DNA from: a bacterium
GTDB taxonomy: Bacteria > Electryoneota > Electryoneia > Electryoneales > Electryoneaceae
Direction: 5' to 3'
Length of the DNA: 64,000 nucleotides
NCBI GenBank assembly: GCA_020444265.1
Contig: JAHLLH010000003.1
Location: 434,001 to 498,000 of the forward strand
Shown: piece after piece, positions 48,776-56,127 of the stretch
Layout of the letters: every line of letters begins with the position of its first letter
Numbering within the stretch: position 1 is the first letter of the stretch
Notes under the pieces: generated by a model
Database searches by the model: none
The model's input: the letters and a program-made list of their open reading frames with translations, nothing else
Told to the model about the DNA's origin: nothing
Program-made: the position numbers and the translations under genes

Positions 48776-50149
48776 ATGACGCGCGAGCTGGCAGGCCGGG
48801 GAGAACGAATCCTGATTGTGGATGATTCTCCCGCGACACTCGAGGTCATGAGCCGTAACCTGACCAACCAGGGCTACAAGGTCAGCACCGCTCCGAGCGT
48901 GCTCGAAGCCATCGCGTTCCTCGACGAGAACGAGGTCGATCTGGTCATCACCGACTACATGATGCCGAAGATCAGCGGTTTAGAGTTGATGAAACATGTC
49001 CGCGAAAACGTACGCGATACCGAAATTATCATGATCACCGGTTATGCATCGGTGGAGGGTGCTGTCGAGGCGATGAAGGTGGGGGCTGAGGAATATCTCT
49101 CAAAGCCCTTCACCGATGAGGAGTTGTTCGACGCAGTACGTCGTGCCCTGGACAAATTGGCGATGAAACGGGCTACACGGTCCATCCCAGGTCAAAAACC
49201 ACGCGAACAGTATGGTATCCTCGGCAATTCCGAAGCGATCCGTGAACTTCGAAACCTGATCGCAAAAGTTGCATCCACTCCGGCCACAGTGCTGGTGACA
49301 GGCGAGAGTGGAACGGGCAAAGAACTGGTCGCACGCGCCGTCCACTACAGTGGTAACCGTTCCAATAAACCTTTCGTACCCGTCAATTGCGGCGGCATCC
49401 CCGAGTCCTTGCTCGAAAGCGAGTTGTTCGGGTATGTGAAAGGTGCCTTCACCGGGGCAGGTGAGACACGCGGGGGCTTTTTCCACACCGCTGATGGCGG
49501 AACCATTTTCCTCGATGAAGTGGGTGAGATGAGTCTCACGATGCAGGTCAAACTCTTGCGCGTGCTACAGGAAAGAGAAGTGACCATGCTGGGCAGCAGC
49601 AGGCCACAGAAGGTGGATATCCGTATCATCGCGGCGACCAACAAGGACCTGCCTTTCCTTGTGCAGAAAGGACTCTTCCGCGAGGATCTCTATTTCCGTC
49701 TGAACATCATCACGATCAACACCCCACCGTTGCGAGAACTGGGCAATGATATCCTCCTGCTGACTCAGGTCTTCACCCGGAAGTACGCCGAGGAAATGGG
49801 TAAAGTAGTGCCGAGTTACAGCGATAAAGCGCTCGAGATTCTGCGTGATTACCATTGGCCCGGCAATGTCCGTGAGTTACAGAATACGATCCAGCGGCTG
49901 GTGGTGATGTCTGATGGGGATTCCATCCAGATTCCCGACCTGCCCTCGTTAATGCGTTTCACAGTAGACCGGCGCGGCGGCGTCAACCGTACCCTGGAGG
50001 AAGTGGAATGGGAGCACATCCTCAACGTGCTCGCCAGTGTTGATAATAATAAATCTCGGGCTGCCGAGATTCTAGGCATCAGTCGTAAAACCCTCCACCG
50101 GAAGCTGAATGCGATGGGACGGGATGGGGACGAGGAGAGCGACGACTAG
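48776..50149 (+). CDS. NtrC-family sigma-54 response regulator
   Basis: A 457-residue activator. The receiver domain has phosphoacceptor Asp60 in LVITDYMMPK. The AAA+ domain carries Walker A GESGTGKE, the sigma-54 contact loop GAFTGA at residues 223-228, Walker B GGTIFLDEVGEM and arginine-finger region FREDLYFRLN. The C-terminus has a Fis-type helix-turn-helix (NNKSRAAEILGISRKTLHRKL). It is fused tightly to the kinase gene (no gap) and is followed, 215 bases on, by a consensus sigma-54 promoter with palindromic sites between, so an autologous target is likely right next door. It acts by remodelling sigma-54 RNA polymerase. Confidence 0.94.
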   Translation: MTRELAGRGERILIVDDSPATLEVMSRNLTNQGYKVSTAPSVLEAIAFLDENEVDLVITDYMMPKISGLELMKHVRENVRDTEIIMITGYASVEGAVEAMKVGAEEYLSKPFTDEELFDAVRRALDKLAMKRATRSIPGQKPREQYGILGNSEAIRELRNLIAKVASTPATVLVTGESGTGKELVARAVHYSGNRSNKPFVPVNCGGIPESLLESELFGYVKGAFTGAGETRGGFFHTADGGTIFLDEVGEMSLTMQVKLLRVLQEREVTMLGSSRPQKVDIRIIAATNKDLPFLVQKGLFREDLYFRLNIITINTPPLRELGNDILLLTQVFTRKYAEEMGKVVPSYSDKALEILRDYHWPGNVRELQNTIQRLVVMSDGDSIQIPDLPSLMRFTVDRRGGVNRTLEEVEWEHILNVLASVDNNKSRAAEILGISRKTLHRKLNAMGRDGDEESDD

Positions 50150-50180
50150 CCGCAGTTGTACATTATGTATCCGATTGTCA

Positions 50181-50221
50181 AAGTGGGACTTTCTGACTCG
50201 ATGAGTCATAATGTCCCACTT
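50181..50221. promoter_or_regulatory. Long inverted repeat made of two 15-bp motif copies; possible enhancer or terminator
   Basis: Two 19-base arms (17 matching) flank GAT; each arm contains the motif (GGGACTTTCTGACTC and GAGTCATAATGTCCC). It lies 32 bases after the response-regulator stop codon and about 170-190 bases before the start expected from the sigma-54 promoter at 50364, the usual distance of an upstream activator site. It could also fold as a terminator, as it is followed by TATTTATT. Confidence 0.6.
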
Positions 50222-50363
50222 ATTTATTGTTGAGGTGAACTCTCCTTGACCACCAGTTTCTCCTGATAGAGGATGGAGTTTGCTATATAAGAGTATGTAA
50301 TAAAAAGAAATAGATAGTTTATATGATCCCGAATTACGATTGACTCCAACCATTCCTCCAAAC

Positions 50364-50379
50364 TGGCACTCCGGTTGCA
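50364..50379 (+). promoter_or_regulatory. Sigma-54 promoter
   Basis: TGGCAC (50364-50369), five bases, then TTGCA (50375-50379) match the -24/-12 consensus completely. Transcription would start near 50391, about 47 bases before the small-protein start codon. The neighbouring NtrC-type activator gene supports it. Confidence 0.88.
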
Positions 50380-50437
50380 AATAGAAGAGTCAAACAACAA
50401 CAGATACAGCATCGCAACCTTGCGGGAGGATAGAAAG

Positions 50438-50770
50438 ATGGAAACGATTGTCAAGAGCACCCAGCCGACCAACGTTGAAGAGAAAAATGTTGCCAGCGAA
50501 GCGAAGCAGGATCAGGTCACCTATCTTGACAGCGAGACCCGTATCCGGATGATGACCCCGACTTTCAGCATGCGCGGTATCGACGATGCTCCCGTCGTTG
50601 AGCTGAAGTCCGATCCCGGTTTCCATATCGAGGGTGAAGCTCAGGCCGAGCCAGAACTGGTGCGCGCCGACATGGTCCTGACCGGGATCTGTGTCAACTG
50701 TGCCCAGCGGACCGACTGCAAGCTGACCCACCCGGAGAATGTGATTTGGCACTGCGAAGAATACTATTGA
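50438..50770 (+). CDS. Small protein with a C-terminal cysteine motif, under sigma-54 control
   Basis: A 110-residue soluble protein; GGGAGGA stands before the ATG chosen here, while the in-frame ATG further up would overlap the sigma-54 promoter. The N-terminal two thirds are acidic and low in structure. The C-terminus, CVNCAQRTDCKLTHPENVIW followed by HCEEYY, has four cysteines spaced as a possible metal- or redox-binding knuckle. I recall similar short tails (C-x2-C-x5-C ... W-H-C-E-E-Y) in small uncharacterised proteins of other bacteria, but know no function. It is the only gene between the sigma-54 promoter and a strong terminator, so it is the direct and single target of that promoter. 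Confidence 0.8.
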   Translation: METIVKSTQPTNVEEKNVASEAKQDQVTYLDSETRIRMMTPTFSMRGIDDAPVVELKSDPGFHIEGEAQAEPELVRADMVLTGICVNCAQRTDCKLTHPENVIWHCEEYY

Positions 50771-50803
50771 TCGACCCTTTCTCCATGCGGGACCCATCCA
50801 ACG

Positions 50804-50838
50804 CAAAACACCCCGGCAGCAGATGCCGGGGTGTTTTG
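50804..50838. terminator. Bidirectional intrinsic terminator
   Basis: A perfect 15-bp stem (CAAAACACCCCGGCA with complement) around a five-base loop has T-rich and A-rich flanks on both strands. It lies between the small cysteine-motif gene (plus) and egtD (minus), so it can end both transcripts. Confidence 0.9.
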
Positions 50839-50852
50839 TCTCGTCGTCTCAA

Positions 50853-51857
50853 TCAATCTACTTCTTTAACAACACGCCAGATCGAATCGACAAAGTCACG
50901 GTCGTCGTCAAACAGTTGATGTTCGATTACAAAACCTGTGTCAGCAGCAAGTTGTTCGATATCCGAGACCAGGAATTTGTAAGAGTATTCCGTATGAATC
51001 GGCTCGAAGGGGAGGAAGTTGAATCGCTGGTTCACCTCACGGATGTAGACCTCCTGCTCGACCTTGCTGACAAGGTAGGATTCCATCGCTCCGCTGAAGA
51101 CATCATAGTTGGCATAGTGACGCCAATTGCTCAGCACAAAATTGCCTTCCAGCTCACGATTGATCCTTGTCAGGAGATTCAGGTTGAAGGCACGGGTCAC
51201 ACCTTCTGTGTCATTATAGGCTCGAACCATCCGTTCGATGTTTTTCTTCAGATCGAACCCGATCAGGATGCAATCGTCCGGTTTGAGAAAATTCCAGACA
51301 CTCCTGAGGAAGGCTCTCGCTTGCCCACGATGGAAATTGCCGATGTTTGAGCCGAGGAAGAGGACAAAATTCCGTTCTTTGCTCTGATGAGAATGCCACA
51401 ACAATCCATCGAAGTATTCTGCGACAATCCCTTCGACATTCAATGCACTGAAACGATCTTCAAGGTCTTTCATTTGCAGCTGGACAGCGGCTTCCGAGAT
51501 GTCTATCGGGGTGTATGTAAAGTTCAAGTTGCGCCTGATAAATTCTTCGAGTAACTGGTTGGTTTTGCGCCCGTCTCCCGATCCCAAATCGATCAGGTTA
51601 AAGGATTCGCCGCCCATCATCTCTGCCAGTTTCCCTTTGTTCACATCAAGAATTCGATGTTCAGCCCCAGTCAGGTAATAATCATCCAGGTTTGTGATCT
51701 GCTGGAAGAGACGGCTGCCTTCATCATCGTAGAAGAAACGTGATGGCAGGCTTTTTTCGGTTTTGGACAGCCCCAACAGAACTTCGAGGCCGAACAGCTC
51801 ACGTGTGCTGCGTACCGATTCAAGATCCTGGTGGGTGAGGACTTTGTACTGTTTCAT
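50853..51857 (-). CDS. egtD: L-histidine N-alpha-methyltransferase
   Basis: A SAM-dependent enzyme of about 334 residues that trimethylates histidine to hercynine, the first step of ergothioneine synthesis. It shows the family opening GLSKTEKSLPSRFFYDDEGSRLFQQI, LDDYYLTGAEHRIL, the SAM-binding LIDLGSGDGRKTNQLL, and FLGSNIGNF. ATG at 51857 is preferred because GAGGA lies just ahead; a longer in-frame start at 51878 overlaps the egtB stop region. It follows egtB by ten bases in one operon. Confidence 0.92.
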   Translation of the reverse strand: MKQYKVLTHQDLESVRSTRELFGLEVLLGLSKTEKSLPSRFFYDDEGSRLFQQITNLDDYYLTGAEHRILDVNKGKLAEMMGGESFNLIDLGSGDGRKTNQLLEEFIRRNLNFTYTPIDISEAAVQLQMKDLEDRFSALNVEGIVAEYFDGLLWHSHQSKERNFVLFLGSNIGNFHRGQARAFLRSVWNFLKPDDCILIGFDLKKNIERMVRAYNDTEGVTRAFNLNLLTRINRELEGNFVLSNWRHYANYDVFSGAMESYLVSKVEQEVYIREVNQRFNFLPFEPIHTEYSYKFLVSDIEQLAADTGFVIEHQLFDDDRDFVDSIWRVVKEVD

Positions 51858-51867
51858 CGTGGATTCC

Positions 51868-53151
51868 TCAAGGAGCATCGTCGGCGAGACGGATGCCGTT
51901 GAACTGCCACCGTTTGTCAGCGTGGAAGAAATTCCGATAGCTGGTGCGGATGTGGTTGCGAGGGGTTGCGCATGATCCGCCGCGCAGAACCATCTGGTTG
52001 CTCATAAACTTGCCGTTGTACTCGCCAATTGCACCATCGGCAGGCTTAAAGCCCGGGTAAGGGAGATAGGCGCTGGCGGTCCACTCCCAGACATCTCCGA
52101 ACATTTGACGCAGGCCATCGCCCGGTGCGGCTGGGGCGGGATGGAGTGAGTTGTTCTCGACAAAGTTTCCATCTTTCATCGAGCCACGTTGCGACGCGTG
52201 TTCCCATTCAAATTCTGTTGGGAGACGTTTCCCCGACCACGTAGCGAAGGCATCCGCTTCGTAGTGGCTGATGTGGGTGACTGGTTCGTCTGGATTCAAC
52301 TCACGAGGACCGGAAAGGGTAAAGATTTTCCAGCCGCCACCTTCACGCATCCAGTAGAGCGGTGCTTCCCACCCCTCATGGTCACAGGTAGCGAAACCAT
52401 CAGAGAGCCACCATTTCGCGTCCTGGTAGCCCCCATCCTCGATGAAATCAAGGTATTCGCCTACCGTTACCAGGGTGTTGCGAAGCTTGAAAGGATTCAG
52501 GATGACACGGTGACGAGGAAGTTCATTATCATAGCTGAACTCCGCGCCGTTATAGCCGATCTCAACCAGCCCACCATCAAATTCCACCCAATCAATTTCC
52601 TGCCTCGACTCGTACTTGGTCAATTGTTTCAGATCCTCACGATAGGCGGGCAGCAGCGGGTTCAGGTAAAGGTTGTACTTCACATCGGTCAGCATCAATT
52701 CCTGGTGCTGTTGCTCGTGGTTGAGGCCGAGGGTGATCAGGTTATGGACGGTGGGGTAGAGGGAGTCATCGACGTCATGGATCAGCTCGGCAATCCGATT
52801 GTCGATCTCCCCGCGAAACCGCACGATCTCCTCGACCGTTGGCCGCCCCACCATGCCACGGTGGTCACGACGATGTCTTGGTCCCGCCTGCACATAGTAG
52901 GAATTGAAGAGGAAGGCGTACTTTGGATGGTAGGGGGTATAATCCTTGACAAAGTCACCTAGTACAAAGGCCTCAAAGAACCAGGTCACATGGGCCAGGT
53001 TCCAGGCAGGTGGAGAAGCATCTTCCATCCCCTGAATGACATGCTCCTCGAGGGTCAAAGGTGCACAGAGGGTTTCAGTTTGACGACGGACCTCTTGGTA
53101 GCGGCGGATCAGTTGGTCACGAGAAAGCATTTTCCTATCCCAGTCTGTCAT
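51868..53151 (-). CDS. egtB: Ergothioneine biosynthesis sulfoxide synthase EgtB
   Basis: A non-haem iron enzyme of 427 residues joining hercynine with cysteine or gamma-glutamylcysteine by oxidative C-S bond formation. The N-terminal DinB-like domain supplies iron ligands: His54 (NLAHVTWFFE) and the H-x3-H motif His145/His149 in LNHEQQHQE. The C-terminal formylglycine-generating-enzyme-like domain ends RGGSCATPRNHIRTSYRNFF. No egtA, egtC or egtE is nearby, so sulfur-donor and lyase steps must use genes elsewhere. It overlaps the upstream DUF427 gene by four bases (ATGA). Confidence 0.93.
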   Translation of the reverse strand: MTDWDRKMLSRDQLIRRYQEVRRQTETLCAPLTLEEHVIQGMEDASPPAWNLAHVTWFFEAFVLGDFVKDYTPYHPKYAFLFNSYYVQAGPRHRRDHRGMVGRPTVEEIVRFRGEIDNRIAELIHDVDDSLYPTVHNLITLGLNHEQQHQELMLTDVKYNLYLNPLLPAYREDLKQLTKYESRQEIDWVEFDGGLVEIGYNGAEFSYDNELPRHRVILNPFKLRNTLVTVGEYLDFIEDGGYQDAKWWLSDGFATCDHEGWEAPLYWMREGGGWKIFTLSGPRELNPDEPVTHISHYEADAFATWSGKRLPTEFEWEHASQRGSMKDGNFVENNSLHPAPAAPGDGLRQMFGDVWEWTASAYLPYPGFKPADGAIGEYNGKFMSNQMVLRGGSCATPRNHIRTSYRNFFHADKRWQFNGIRLADDAP

Positions 53152-53432
53152 CGTTCGATCAGGACACCCCTCCAGAAGGCGATAAAGCCACGAATATTTT
53201 CAGCAGCTTCTTTTGGGTCAGGGTAATACCAGGCGGCATCCGTGTTGACCTCGCCATCCACCACAACATTGTAGTAGCTGGCGGTACCCTTCCACCCGCA
53301 TACCGTCGTGGTATCGCTCGGTTTCAGGTAGGTTTTATCGATTGAAGAAGGTGGAAAGTATACGTTTCCCTCAACCAGTTCGAATGTATCACTTTCAGCC
53401 AGAACGGCGCCGTTAAAGATTGCACGTGCCAT
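53148..53432 (-). CDS. DUF427-family small protein
   Basis: A 94-residue cytoplasmic protein with the DUF427 pattern: ARAIFNGAVLAESD at the start, VYFPPSSID, and the signature TTVCGWKGTASYYNVVVDG. Its last part has AAWYYPDPKEAAENIRGFIAF. GAGG precedes the ATG. It overlaps egtB by four bases and is the first gene of the DUF427-egtB-egtD operon. The family is widespread and has no established biochemical role known to me; translational coupling with egtB hints at a link with thiol or ergothioneine metabolism. Confidence 0.9.
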   Translation of the reverse strand: MARAIFNGAVLAESDTFELVEGNVYFPPSSIDKTYLKPSDTTTVCGWKGTASYYNVVVDGEVNTDAAWYYPDPKEAAENIRGFIAFWRGVLIER

Positions 53433-53574
53433 GGGAACCTCGTACGTTTCTCAACATCTGCCTAACTCTACACAAACGATTTCGCTGAATCACGTTTCGC
53501 TTTGGGGACAACGTGGAAAAGTGGAGCGGCATCTGGAATGGGTAGCGACAGGTTCGAAACGGCAGGGATAAGCG

Positions 53575-54351
53575 ATGATCCAGCTCGATCATGTGGGGAA
53601 ACAATATCCCTCGTCCAGTTCCTGGGCGGTACGCTACCTCAACCTCGATGTGGAGAAGGGGGAGCTGCTGGTCCTGCTGGGTGGGTCGGGAAGCGGGAAA
53701 ACGACGACGCTAAAAATGGTCAATCGCCTTATCGAACCTACCGAAGGCCAAATCCTCATCGATGGTCACGACACCGTGTCCGGGGACCCGGTTCAGCTTA
53801 GGCGCAGCATCGGGTATGCCTTCCAGGGTATTGGCCTCTTTCCACATTTTACCATCGCCCAAAATGTGGGTGCGGTTCCCTCTCTGCTTGGCTGGTCTCA
53901 AACAGAAATCCAGACTCGTGTTCAGGAGCTGTTGGAATTGGTCAACCTCGATCCGGATGTGTTTGCTGAACGAAAACCTTCTGAACTGTCTGGGGGACAG
54001 CAGCAACGAGTTGGTGTGGCACGTGCATTGGCCGCTCGTCCCCAGGTCATGCTGTTGGATGAGCCCTTTGGAGCACTCGATCCATTAACACGAGATGCTC
54101 TACAACAGGAGTACCTCACGATTCACCGTTCCCAGGGGCTGACCGCCATCCTGGTGACGCATGACATGACAGAAGCGCTGCTGCTTGCGGATCGTATCGC
54201 GGTGATGGATCAGGGCACCATCCTGCAAGTCGGAACCCCTTCCGAATTGCTTCGCAACCCGGATCACCCCAACGTAGAACAACTGATGCAGACTCCGAGA
54301 CGACAAGCGGATCAGCTTGAGGCCCTGCTGCGTGGGGGTGGCAATGAGTGA
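53575..54351 (+). CDS. Glycine betaine/choline-type ABC transporter ATPase (OpuCA/ProV-like)
   Basis: An ATPase of 258 residues: Walker A GGSGSGKTT, Q-loop AFQGIGLFPHFTI (the Gln-Gly-Ile-Gly-Leu-Phe-Pro-His form typical of osmolyte uptake ATPases), signature LSGGQQQRV, Walker B VMLLDEPFGALD, switch LVTHDMTEA. It lacks the C-terminal CBS domains of full OpuCA/ProV, so ionic-strength gating may be absent. It overlaps the permease-binding-protein gene by eight bases. Confidence 0.9.
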   Translation: MIQLDHVGKQYPSSSSWAVRYLNLDVEKGELLVLLGGSGSGKTTTLKMVNRLIEPTEGQILIDGHDTVSGDPVQLRRSIGYAFQGIGLFPHFTIAQNVGAVPSLLGWSQTEIQTRVQELLELVNLDPDVFAERKPSELSGGQQQRVGVARALAARPQVMLLDEPFGALDPLTRDALQQEYLTIHRSQGLTAILVTHDMTEALLLADRIAVMDQGTILQVGTPSELLRNPDHPNVEQLMQTPRRQADQLEALLRGGGNE

Positions 54352-55846
54352 CCGCGTCCACGATGCCCTCGCGCTGCTGCCGGACTACCTCAGCGGTCAC
54401 ATGAGCCTGTCCATCGGGGCGCTGCTGATTGGGTTGATCATCAGCCTTCCCATGGCGCTTGCTGCGACACGGATCAAATCGCTGAAGCTTCCCCTGTTGA
54501 CGATCACCAGCCTGTTGCAGACCATCCCCAGCCTCGCCCTGTTGGCTCTTATGGTGCCACTGCTTGGACGGATCGGTTTCGTGCCCGCGTTGATCGCTTT
54601 GATCCTCTACAGCATGTTGCCGATTGTGCGAAATACAGTCGCCGGTATCGAAGGAGTAGATCCGGCCTTGACTGAGGCGGCACGTGGGATCGGGATGACT
54701 GACTGGCAGATGTTGACACGTGTCGAACTTCCGCTCGCCGCACCGGTCATCCTCGCAGGAATACGTACGGCCACAGTCTGGGTAGTCGGCATCGCCACCC
54801 TCTCGACACCAGTCGGTGCGACCAGCCTCGGCAATTTCATCTTCAGTGGTTTGCAGACTCAGAATACGACCGCTGTCCTGGTTGGGGTGGCCGCTGCTGC
54901 AACCTTGGCTATTGCCCTGGACCTGTTGATACGATTGCTCGAAATCGCAGCGGCGAAAAGGAGTTTCGCCCTCGGATTGCTGGCGGGTCTGCTTCTGGTG
55001 GGTGGTATCGGTGGCTCTTTCATGCTGAAACTATCCAGTATGGGGGCCGGGGATGCGCCCGTTGTTCGGATCGGCACCAAAACCTTCACCGAGCAGTACA
55101 TCCTCGCTGAGCTGATCGGCAACCGTCTCGAGCTGGCTGGGTATCATGTCGAGAAGGTTGAAAGCCTCGGATCAACCGTCATGTTTGAGGCCCTCTCGCA
55201 GGGCAACCTTGACATCGCCGTCGATTACAGCGGCACGATCTGGGCCAACCACATGCAGCGCAGGGATAACCCGGGACGGCAAGCGGTTTTGGATACGATG
55301 ACCCAGTGGCTTCTGGACGAGAAGGGTATCCATTGCCTCGGCTCCTTGGGTTTCGAGAACGCCTATGCGATGGCGATGAGTCGGGAGAGGGCCGAGAAGC
55401 TGGATATCCTTACAATCGCAGACCTGGCGACGCATTCCTCGAACCTCAGTATCGGTGGGGATTATGAGTTTTTCGACCGGCCCGAGTGGTTCGTAGTACG
55501 AGATACCTACGGCCTTGACTTCAGCGAGCTGCGTCGCTTCGATTCCAGCCTGATGTACCCGGCGGTGCGTGATGGTCTGGTTGATGTGATCGGCGCCTTC
55601 AGCACGGATGGACGCATCCTCGCTTATAATCTGGTTGTTTTAGATGATACCAAGGGAGCCTTTCCACCGTACGATGCGGTCTTGTTGCTATCAAAGGATG
55701 CCGTTGAGAGGGGTTTGGCTGAGGAGCTGCATACGCTGGTTGGCAGCATCAGCAATGAAATGATGATGGATGCGAACAAGCGGGTCGATTTGGATGGGAA
55801 GTCTGTTGAGAACGCCGCAATTTCACTTGCTGATCCCCAACGGTAG
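54344..55846 (+). CDS. Fused permease and substrate-binding protein of a quaternary-amine ABC transporter
   Basis: A 500-residue protein. Residues about 1-215 form an OpuCB/ProW-type permease with the EAA-like loop LTEAARGIGMTDWQMLTRVELP. After another membrane helix (FALGLLAGLLLVGGIGGSF) residues about 240-495 form an OpuAC-type binding protein (VVRIGTKTFTEQYILAELIGN, DIAVDYSGTIW). The fusion of permease and binding protein is known in this transporter family. Expected substrates are betaine, choline or similar osmoprotectants. The ATG at 54344 is used since earlier starts lie inside the ATPase gene. Confidence 0.88.
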   Translation: MSDRVHDALALLPDYLSGHMSLSIGALLIGLIISLPMALAATRIKSLKLPLLTITSLLQTIPSLALLALMVPLLGRIGFVPALIALILYSMLPIVRNTVAGIEGVDPALTEAARGIGMTDWQMLTRVELPLAAPVILAGIRTATVWVVGIATLSTPVGATSLGNFIFSGLQTQNTTAVLVGVAAAATLAIALDLLIRLLEIAAAKRSFALGLLAGLLLVGGIGGSFMLKLSSMGAGDAPVVRIGTKTFTEQYILAELIGNRLELAGYHVEKVESLGSTVMFEALSQGNLDIAVDYSGTIWANHMQRRDNPGRQAVLDTMTQWLLDEKGIHCLGSLGFENAYAMAMSRERAEKLDILTIADLATHSSNLSIGGDYEFFDRPEWFVVRDTYGLDFSELRRFDSSLMYPAVRDGLVDVIGAFSTDGRILAYNLVVLDDTKGAFPPYDAVLLLSKDAVERGLAEELHTLVGSISNEMMMDANKRVDLDGKSVENAAISLADPQR

Positions 55847-55848
55847 TG

Positions 55849-55885
55849 GCTTGGTTGCCCCGCCACCCAAGCATGCATTTCAGCA
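55849..55885. repeat. Post-stop palindromic repeat, copy 2
   Basis: Directly after the TAG of the transporter gene, the stem GCTTGGTTG/CACCCAAGC (one mismatch) with loop CCCCGC and the following ATGCATTTCAGCA match copy 1 at 20927-20963. The stem differs from copy 1 by a compensated base pair. Confidence 0.6.
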
Positions 55886-56012
55886 CTCCGAAGCTCGAGA
55901 ACTTGTCATTCCCAGCTCGCAACACCGCGACAGCGGTGTCATGAACGAAGTGAATCCGCAGCGTCGGGAATCCCCTGGGATTCAGCCCAGATATCAAGCC
56001 CCCCCCTGTACC

Positions 56013-56064
56013 GTCAGACACCCACGTCTGACAAAGAAAAGCGCCAGGCTCAGGGGCCTGACGC
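56013..56064. repeat. Double hairpin repeat, inverted relative to 27985-28037
   Basis: Hairpins GTCAGAC/GTCTGAC (56013-56032) and GCGCCAGG/CCTGACGC (56041-56064) align over about 50 bases with the reverse complement of the double hairpin at 27985-28037. They lie in the 281-base gap between the osmolyte transporter and the PPDK_N-nucleotidyltransferase gene (convergent). Confidence 0.55.
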
Positions 56065-56127
56065 AACGGCTCTATCCCGTGCCGGAGGTGAAACCAGGGC
56101 AGGGGACTGCCCGAGCCACCCTTTGCA

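Noticed and set aside
50181-50221. Inverted repeat as only a terminator
   Set aside because: Each arm matches the same 15-bp motif found upstream of gdhA, so a binding-site role is at least as likely; it is kept as a regulatory feature with the terminator alternative noted.
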